DNA of 64,000 nt from Motacilla alba alba. Lineage: Eukaryota > Chordata > Aves > Passeriformes > Motacillidae. Location of the stretch: assembly GCF_015832195.1 (NCBI RefSeq), contig NC_052021.1:4130248-4194247 (forward strand), written 5' to 3'. Both the position numbers and the translations under genes were made by a program. Each line of letters opens with the position of its first letter. Positions within the stretch are counted from its first letter, which is position 1. The notes under the pieces are model-generated. The model made no database searches. It was not told where the DNA came from and worked only from the letters and a program-made list of their open reading frames with translations. Below, one piece after another: positions 50,833 through 60,100 of the stretch.

Positions 50833-51075
50833 ATCCGGAAATAGTTTGGGTTGGAAAAGCCCTCTAAGCTCATCAAGTCCAACCATTCCCCCAGCACTCC
50901 CAAGGCCACCACTAACCCATGTCCCCAAGTGCCACATCTACAAATGTTTTAAATCCCTCCAGGCAGGGATGGTGACTCTGCCACTGCCCTGGGAAGCCTA
51001 GTCCAGGGCTGGACAACCTTTTCCATGGAGAAATGTTTCCAAGTATCCAATCTAGACCTTCCCTGGCAGTGGAGA
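50833..51075 (-). mobile_element. Older-type CR1 3' fragment
   Basis: GTTTGGGTTGGAAAAGCCCT, CATGTCCCCAAGTGCCACAT and GGGATGGTGACTCTGCCACT give the older CR1 arrangement, as at 3243-3468, and differ from the younger copies elsewhere. Confidence 0.85.
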
Positions 51076-51079
51076 TGTA

Positions 51080-52735
51080 GTTTGGAGGTTGGCTACAGGT
51101 TCCTGAGCTGTGTCTTTGGGATTCCGAATCCTTAAAAATGTTGTCGGCGTGGACAGGAAGCTGCTCTGTCAGGTTCAGGGATTTGGGAAACTGGGATTTT
51201 GGCACTCGAGTGTTGAAAACTGAAAAGGTTTAGTTAATACTGGCCCACATCATGGTGCCCACGGAGTGCTCAGACAACCCCAAAGCCAGGCTGGATGGCT
51301 GCTGCAGGCCCAGAGCTCGGGTGGAGGATCGGCATTAAAAATAAATAACTTTGGCTTTATCATTGTGAGGCACCATCCTGGGAAGCAACAAGAAGTCTGT
51401 AAGGATTGTCTTGTTGGGAATTTGTGCTGCCAGAGCTGGGATTTGAAATGAGCACATGGAGACAGGCAGGTGGAGCTGAGCTGCTGCTCAGTCCTGGCCT
51501 TGTAGGAGCTCCTAATGTGGGTTACCCATGCATAATTCAGGCCATCCTTTTTCCATGTTCAGAGCTCTGTAACTAAATACTGATTTGCTAAACACAACTT
51601 GAATAATGAAGCAATCTGTGGCTTGAAAGCCTTCCTCAGTATTGAAAGAAAAGGAAGCAAATGGAGCTGTATCCTCACTTCTGCTCTAAAACAACACAGA
51701 TATGCACAAAGTGGAAGAGTCATCTTCATCCCTTGCTCTGTGGATTTAAATGTGTGCACATTCCTGGTGTGTCCAGGAAGGGAGAGGTGGCCTGTCCAAA
51801 GTACTGCCAGTCCTTCCATCCAAGGCTTTTTCTTTTCTCTACCATCCCTTCCATGGAAAAACAAATTAAAAACTGCACCTTGTGTTTCTTGTTGAGCTTA
51901 GAGGTAACAGGTCAAAAAATGAATTTATGTACAATGTGGTCATATTTGCATAGGAGTAAAGCTCTGTATCTGCTCTGAGCCACTTCAGCTCAAATCGTGC
52001 CAGTAGGGTAAATTATTTTGGTTTTCCTCAGTCACAACTTTGCTCCCTTTGATGAAGCACAAACACTTGGGAGCCTGTAAGAGGCTAAAAATATTCTTAC
52101 AGCTGATAAAGGCTTGGTTTGACTTCTGAAAATATGAAGTGTTTTTTTTTTCCCTGTGCTGTTACCTTCTCACTTCATGTTCATGAGCTGTAGCAGAGCA
52201 CGTGGTCTGTGGGATGGTGGGGCTTCCACTGCTTTCCTCTCCTTGCTCTGGGGAGGAGCAGTTTTGGTTTTTGGTTGAATAAACACCTCAGACCTGAGGA
52301 TTTGCTGGTGGTGGTTGCTGCCATCACTATCTTGTTTGCTGCCCGCGTCTCAAAAATGCAGAAGGAGATTCCAAGCAAGTAACTTGTGTGTGCTTGTAAC
52401 TTTTGTACTGGAAGCAATCAGCTTTTCTAAGCTATTTCTGCAATTCATTGAGTATAGGAGTTTCTTACCTAGTTCCTCTTTTTTTAAAAAAAAATTAAAA
52501 ATTTCTCCTGGTTCCTTTTTTTTTTAATCTGGTCGACAACATTTCTTTGAATTGGAGCAGTATACCCTGTTAACAGTCAAATTTACCTCACAGAGCTGCT
52601 AAATACTTGCAAACCTAAATGCTTCCATTTATTTTCAGGCTTATCTGCTTGATTATTGATTTTCCTGCTGCTCTTTTGGCCCAGAGAATAGATCCTTGCT
52701 TACCTACATCAATTTTTTAGTGTTGATGACTATGT
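51080..52735. other. SGMS1 intron, nothing recognised
   Basis: No exon, RNA gene or named repeat is supported. Confidence 0.4.
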
Positions 52736-52737
52736 GT

Positions 52738-52892
52738 GGCACCTGGAGGAGTTCTAGGGTGGGTTGGATGGGGCTTGGAGCCACCTGGGACAGTGGAAGT
52801 GTCCCTGCCCATGGCAGGGGGTGGAATGGGATGAGCTTTAGGGTCCCTTCCAACCCAAACCAGTCTGGGATTTTGTGATTTTATGATTTTTG
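52738..52892 (+). mobile_element. CR1 3' fragment
   Basis: TTGGATGGGGCTTGGAGCCA to GGTCCCTTCCAACCCAAACC and GGGATTTTGTGATTTTATG, the octamer tail. Confidence 0.85.
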
Positions 52893-53352
52893 CCTTTCAG
52901 AATGAAAAGCAGGTTTTGCATTCAATCACTGGTGCCACACATTTCGTTAAGGTTCCAGTCTGTAAGGGGTGGAAGAGGTTTCTACCACAAATAATAGCAA
53001 ACATTTGCTCTGTAGCTCCTTAAATCCATGAGTATGATGATTGTTAGAGGAGTCTGGGTGCTGCTCATGCACTAGAGCATCGAAATGGAAAATGTAACAA
53101 ATAGAGAGCAGGAGGGAAGCTTCATACAGCTGCAAAGTGGTGTTAAATCTTTTAAGAAACCAACAGCGAGCTCGGGAAGGACAGTGCTGTGTGTACAAGG
53201 CTGGAGCTCAAATCTGCTGCTCTTTTCCCTTCAGAGTCTGTCTGTCCATCCCGAGCACAGCTGGTTTTGTGCAGGAATTTTGGCTTTGGCCGTGACCTGC
53301 AGGCTGAATGCCGTGCTAATGCCTGGTTCTGTGTTCTCCTCCCCCTCCCCAG

Positions 53353-54170
53353 GAAGAAGAATGCCAACACGAAGATGAAGTAGAGCATTTCCTACGCTGG
53401 CCGCACGCTGGTGTCGGCTGGGTAGGGACGGGCTCTCGCTCTGGCCAAACCCATTCCGGGGACAAGATGAAGCCGAGGAGGAGCTTCCCGCCGCGCTGGA
53501 GCCGCAGTGACTGCTGCCCACTTTAAAGCCCATGTGCCACCGTCCCTGGCGAGATGAAAGAAGTGGTGCTGTGGTCACCCGAGGAGGTGGCCAGCTGGCT
53601 GACGGACAATGCCGTGCCGGAGTACTGTGAGCCCCTGAAGAACTGCACCGGGCGGGACCTCATCAACCTGACGGAGGAGGATTTCAAGAAATCCCCTCTG
53701 TCCCGGGTGTCTTCCGACAGCGGCCAGCGGCTCTTGAACATGATCGAGGGGCTGAAGATGGCTCACCACATGGAGGCTCACAAGAACGGCCACGCCAACG
53801 GGCACGTGCGCGCCGGCGAGGCCGCGCGCCAGAACGGCTTCGGCGCCGCGCTCAAGCTCAATGGGGTCCCCAACGGGTTCAAGAAGGAGATGATCAAGAT
53901 CCCCATGCCGGAGCCGGAGCGCTCGCAGTATCCCATGGAGTGGGGCAAGACTTTCCTGGCTTTTATTTATGCACTTTTTTGTTTTGTCTTCACCACGGTG
54001 ACTATCTCGGTGGTTCATGAACGAGTGCCTCCCAAGGAGGTGCAGCCTCCCCTCCCAGATGCATTTTTTGATCGCTTTGATCGGGTGCAATGGGCTTTTT
54101 CTATTTGTGAAATCAACGGCATGATCCTTGTAGGACTGTGGTTTGTCCAGTGGCTGCTCTTAAAATACAA
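53353..54170 (+). CDS. SGMS1: SGMS1 first coding exon (5'UTR 53353-53553, CDS 53554-54170)
   Basis: A pyrimidine-rich tract ending in CCCCTCCCCAG gives the acceptor just before 53353; the donor is GTAAGT at 54171. The 201-base leader holds several upstream ATGs. The coding part encodes residues 1-205 plus two bases of codon 206: the SAM domain, a hydrophilic linker (about 70-129), the first membrane segment (about 134-154), the luminal loop with PPLPD, and the second segment (about 182-202). Residues 112-131 and 153-172 match human SGMS1 as I remember it almost exactly. The linker around residues 85-105 diverges and is very GC-rich. Intron read-through would stop at once, because AAG is followed by TAA, giving a 206-residue product without catalytic residues. 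Confidence 0.95.
53361..53630 (+). promoter_or_regulatory. SGMS1: Cluster of upstream ORFs in the SGMS1 leader
   Basis: Four upstream ATGs precede the SGMS1 start in the same exon. ATG at 53361 stops after 5 codons, ATG at 53375 after 2 codons, and ATG at 53467 after 19 codons at 53524. The fourth, at 53532, is out of frame with SGMS1 and overlaps its start, ending at 53628-53630 after 32 codons. The ATG at 53467 has A at -3; the overlapping one has C at -3 and is weak. The SGMS1 ATG has G at -3 and A at +4. Such an arrangement would be expected to lower translation, but conservation is untested. Confidence 0.6.
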
Positions 54171-57100
54171 GTAAGTAAAACCTTCTCAAAACATGAGTGC
54201 TTCTGGCAGCTTTTGGAGGGCAGATGCTGGTCTGCACCCAAACAAAATGAAGCTTCTTGTCATCTTCTTACCTCAGTTTTCAAAGGTGAAGTAGCGTGCA
54301 GTGTGAGTTGCTTGTGCAGAAGGCAGAGGCCCAAATGTTCCCTAAGAAACTGAGCAACGCCCCTGCTCGTGTTTGCCTGTGTGGTTAACTCGCACCTTTT
54401 TCATGGGTGAAAAGCCTTGGATTGGATGAAATGATGTTCTGAACTCACTGTTTGTTCTGACAGAGCACAACTCATGCTCTTGTGAGGGCAGCTGTGAACC
54501 AGGATCCAAGGGAATGGCTGGAGCTGTGCCAGGGGAGGTTTAGGTTGGGTTTCAGGGCAAGGTTCTTCCCCCAGAGGGTACTGGGCAGTGCCCAGGCTCC
54601 CCAGGGAATGGGCACAGCCCCGAGGCTGCCAGAGCTCCAGGAGCATTGGGACACCCCTCCAGGAGTGCTCAGGGTGGGATTGCTGGGGTGTCTATGAAGG
54701 GACTGCAGCTGGATCCATGATCTCTGTGGGTCCCTTCCAGCTCAGGACATTCCATGATTTTAAACCCAAGGGAAACAGCTAGAGGGGCGGGGTGGGGTGG
54801 GATTGCCCCCAAGAAGGAGGGAGGTATGGGGTGAATAGGGCCATACCAGGGATCAAACACCCTGTGGTGGAGCTGTGGGTGAAGAACAGCAGAACCCTTG
54901 GAGATTTTGAAGCAGTGAGATGTGGGTTGAGTTGATGGTAACATACATACACTGGTGTCACTGGCAGATGTGAAGGTCGCCCCATACCGTGTCCCCATTT
55001 GCTTTGGGGTGTCTGGTTTTATTTATGTTATAGAATCACACAATGTTAGGGGCTGGAAGGGACCCTAAAGGTCATCCCATTCCAACCCCCTGCCATGGGA
55101 AGTCCCCTTTGGAATGTCCTTTCTGGTGTTGGGGGAAGATGCCAGGGAGTCCCAGAGCTTGGTCAGTGTATGCACTGATCATGGAATGTTTCAAGGACCA
55201 AAATCCCTCTTTTCTATCCCTGAGCAGAGGGATCAAGGTCTGAGAGGCCCAAGCTGTGGCTGAGCAGCAGAAAGGGAAGAGCAGGAGAGGTGCTGGCAGG
55301 AACAGGAGCCCAGCGTGGTGCCTTTATCTGGAGGACCTTGTTCTTGTGGTTTTGGATGGGGCACACCAAAGCAGGGGTGACTCAGTGCTACAGAAAAGCT
55401 GAATCCCTTTTGTGGTGGGGTTATCCCCTCCCTTTGAAACCTAATTCAGGAGTGAAGGGAGGGCATTGGGCCACATGGGCCTTCCTCACTTCTGCTTCCT
55501 CATCCCTGGACGTGCCAGGGCCAGGTTGGACACTGGGGCTCGGAGCAGCCTGGGATAGTGGAAGGTGTCCCAGCCCATGGCAGGGGTGGAGATGAAAGGG
55601 CTTTAAGGTCCTTTCCAAGGCAAACGTTCTGTGATTCCATGATTCCAGTGCTGTCCATGGCACGGGATTGGGCTGGTGTCTCTCCAGAAGGCAGGAGCAG
55701 GTCTGGCTGGGCGCTCTGGAGTTTCCACAGGGAGCTCAAGGAAGCTGCTGAGGCGGATGAACTTCTCTGGGAAGCATTCCCAGATGCTGTGGGAGAAGCA
55801 CAATGCCAGGATTGGCCATGTGTTTGGCTCAGGGCTGAAGGAGCAGCCTGCTCCCTGCTGAGGTCTGCAGAGCTGGGATGGAGTTCTCTGGGCCAGGAAT
55901 ACGTGTGGAGGTTGTACTTGCTGGCTGCCTCTGAGTCTCACACTCACACAAACCCTCCTGGGGAAAAGGAAAATAAGAGGCTTTTTACATTTATTTTTTC
56001 TTTATATTGCAGTGCACAGCTCTCTTGGATTTTCCCAAGTTAAAATATGCCAAATCCAGCAAAATCAAGTGGTAGTTTTAATTAAAAAAAGAAATTCAGT
56101 GCTCAGAAAAATGCTTCTTTGGTCTCCCAGAATATGGTGTTGCTCAGCCTTTAATCCCCAACCCCCTGTTTGCCTTCATGTTAAAAAGAAAAAAGCAGGT
56201 TCATGTCTGGTTCTAAAAGCCACGAGGGTGAGATATGAGAGGAGAAATTCTGCAGAGGAGAACCCCTGCTCTACTGGAGTGGTGCCCTCCACACTTAAAT
56301 TTCAGTTTGTGGAACAAGATTAGATTAATAATTATCATTCTTAACTCACAGCTTTGCCCATGTTTACACCAGGAGAGGGAAGGAAAAAGTCTGGAATGTT
56401 GTGTTACAGCAGGGAGTACTCCAGTGCAAAATGTGTTTAGCCTGCAAGAGTTGAATTTTTCCTGATAAATCAAAGCACTCAAGGTGTTACTGATCTGGCA
56501 CTGCAAACTCATACTCCTCCAAGAGTGGAGCACTCCAGTTTAATAACCATGCCAAAAGCACTGGAAAATTTAAAAGGTGGCCAACTTTGAATTTTGAAAG
56601 AGCTCAGCTTGATAGGAATATTATTTTTTTTTAAGTGAGCAAAATAGCAACAACTGAATTCCAGTGCCTGAAGGGAACCTCCAAGAAAGAAGGAGAGAGA
56701 CTCTTTAGGAGGGCTTGGAGGGACAGGACACAGGGAATGGCTTCCCACTGCCAGAGGGCAGGGATGGATGGCGTATTGGGAAGGAATTGTTCCCTGGCAG
56801 GGTGGGCAGGCCCTGGCACAGGGTGCCCAGAGCAGCTGTGGCTGTCCCTGGATCCCTGGCAGTGTCCAAGGCCAGGCTGGACAGGGCTTGGAGCAGTGTG
56901 GGACAGTGGAAGGTGTCCCTGCCCGTGGCATGGGCTGGAATAAGATGAGCTTTAAGGTTTCTTCCAGTGCAGACTGTTCTTGGATTCTGGGAATGCCAGC
57001 ACCTGCAGCTTGAAATGGCCACAAGTGCAAAGAGCAGTGATTTAAAATGAACCAAACCCCACGGGGTCTGTAGCCAGTGGCACACGAAGGGTGATTGCTG

Positions 57101-60100
57101 TAATTGGATCACCCCCAGTTTCTGTAACCCTGGCAGTGCTCTCTCCTAAGGATCTCTCCAGAGGTTGCTCCTGTCCTGGTGGATGTGCCAGGAGAGGTTT
57201 AACTGTCTTTCTTGGAGGTGTTTTTAGGTGTTACCCCAGTGGGGCAGTTCTGGGGCTGGCTGTCCCTCCTGAGCCCATCCTTCACCCCAGGTGCTTGTGC
57301 TGGTTTTGCAGAAACACCTCACAGTACCCCAGATCTGCATCTGCCCTCTCTGTGAGCATCAGCCCTCGCTAATAAATGTCTCTGCAGCTGTGGCTGCTGT
57401 GTGGCTTCCCTGCAAGCACCCTGTCCTGCAGCCAGGGCAGCTCTGCATCTTTATTTAGGAGCTTTCCTTGCTGATGTGAACTGCTTCCTTTATGATGCTG
57501 CTCAGGAAAGATGTGTTCCCTCACTCCTGTGGGTTATACAGGAGGCCCTTTGTAATCACTAAATTGTGTGTCAGCTGAAATAAACTTACTCCTTTTCACC
57601 TCACAATGAAAATCCTGTAACTTTATCCCCTGCCTCGAATAGGAAATCGGTGACTGGCCACAGCTAATGCAGGGGTGTGGGGCATGAAATCCCCTCTAAT
57701 GTCTTCAGCACCCAATCTGCACAGGCTTGTGCATCCTAATCCTTAGATTGCTGTGTTCACCTTCAAAGGCAGTGTGAGCTGTGTTGCTCCCGTGTTCCTG
57801 GCCTGGAAGGCGTGGGAATATTTGTGGAGTAGTTCAGCGCTCCCAGGTGTAACCCGATAGTGTCACGAGTTTCCAAAGCATCAGGAGAAACCAGCTGCTG
57901 CTTTGTTTTATTTACCTTTGTGGATTTTGTTTGCCTCCTTATTTGTGCCTGTTTTTTTCTCCCTGCCAGGTCTATAATTAGCAGAAGATTTTTCTGTATC
58001 GTTGGCACACTATACCTGTACCGGTGTATTACCATGTATGTGACTACACTCCCAGTACCTGGAATGCATTTCAAGTGTTCTCCAAAGGTAAATTCCTCCT
58101 GGCTGCCCTAATCTGCCTGTTTCCCCCTCTTCCTGCTCTTCCCAAACCTGCTTTCTCAAGAAGTGTTTCTAAGGGAGGGGATTCTCCCCCTCTGCCCTGC
58201 TCTCGTGAGAGCCCACCTGCAATTCTGTGCACAGTTCTGGTGCCCCCAACATGAGGAGGCCATGGAACTGTTGGAGCAGGTCCAGAGGAGGTCATGGAGA
58301 TGCTGAGGGGTCTGGAGCATCTTCCCTGTGGAGCCAGGCTGGGAGAGCTGGGAATGCTCAGCCTGGAGAAGGGAAGGGTGTGTGGAGACCTCACAGCTCC
58401 TTCCAGAGCCTGAAGGGACACAGGGAAGCTGGAGAGGGACCCTGCATCAGGAACTGGAGTGACAGGACACAGGGAATGGCTTCCCACTGCCAGAGGGCAG
58501 GGATGGATGGGATATTGGGAATTAGGAATTGCTCCCTGGCAGGGTGGGCAGGCCCTGGCACAGGGTGCCCAGAGCAGCTGGGGCTGCCCCTGAATCTCTG
58601 GCAGTGCCCAAGGCCAGGTTGGGCATTGGGGCTTGGAGCAGCCTGGGACAGTGGAAGGTGTCCCTGCCCATGGCAGAGGTGGAATGGGTGAACTTTTAAG
58701 CCCAAACCATTCTGTAATTTTAATTTGAGAGTGCTGGTTTGGTGTGACAGGGACACCCTTCTGCAGGTCGCTGGCTGCCCTCTCAGTGGAGGTGCTGTCA
58801 GGTAGTGCAGGGATTCCCACCCTTTTCAAAGCCCTGAGCTACCCAAATTCTGTGGCATTTTCAACTAATTTGCATGATCAGCATGTTCATGTCCCCACTG
58901 AAGCTGTTGAAGCAACATGCAACCTTTGCCATGTGTGAGTCACTGATTTCTAAATAAATACACACCTCAGTGTGTCAAATCCAAGTATGATTCGTGGTTG
59001 CAAATGGCCCAGAGAGACTTTCCTAAGGCTGTCTCCTGCACATATTTTTGCTGTTCTGTTAGCACAAGGACTTCTCACCTCCTCCCCAGTCCAGCCCTGA
59101 CTCCCAGGGATAAATTAAGCTTATGAAAGCTGTGGCTGAAACCAGGCTACTGGGACAGAGGTGTTGACCCTTGTGGTCAGCCTGGAAGGGCAATTCACGT
59201 GCTCAGGGTGGAGATGGGACAGAGCCGGTGGTGTTGCATCCACCCCTGGCCACTCCAGCATTGCTGGAATCCTGCTCCTTACTGCAATTCCTGGGGCTGG
59301 TTGTGCTGTGACGCAGTTGAAGCAGGAGAAAGGGCAGAAGCACGGCCATAAATCAGCTGGCAGGTTGTTAAAATCACTGAGGCACAGGTAGTAAAAGCCT
59401 GATTGGACTCGATCCACGTGCTGAGGCACAGGTGGGAAAATCCTGATTGGACTTGATCCATGTGCTGTCATTGTTTTGGTGAGGATTGGCACATCCAAAC
59501 AAAGCTTTGGTTCCTCGGGGAAGTCCGGCCAGTGTTTGCCAAGGCAGAACCTTTGTGGTTTTTGGAGGGATTTTGGAAAGAGAAGTGGGTGGGAGAGGAT
59601 TCAGCACTGTGCTTGAACAGCCTGCTGCTAGGAAATTAAAAAAGAGGGAACACAGGTATTTATGGGCTGAGGTGAATAAATCTGCCTGTTTGGGGAATTT
59701 GGGGAATTTATGGCCTTGGCAAATCTTTCTCATTACTCAAGTGGAGACAAGCTGAGGGCCCTGATAAGATTAAGGAGTTTTCTTGAAAGCCCTAAATGTA
59801 CTGGTGGGAAAAGAATAACCTCTCAACACCTTATTGAGTTCTATGTGATTGTGAAAAGTGGGCTTTGGGGAGCAGTTTAGTGTTTGTGAGCAACTGTTAG
59901 CAGGAAATCTTTAATTCCTGCAAAGAACATGCTCCAGTCTGTCAGAAATTATTAATTTCCACTTCTTAAAGCAAGGCCAAGCTTTAAAATAAAGTGTTAT
60001 GGCCAGGCTGGGCGGTGGGGGTGGTCTGTGTTTCCTTCTGACAGTTCAGTGGTTTCCATGGATTTTCAAACACCATAAAATGAGGTGAGGATGCAGCACA

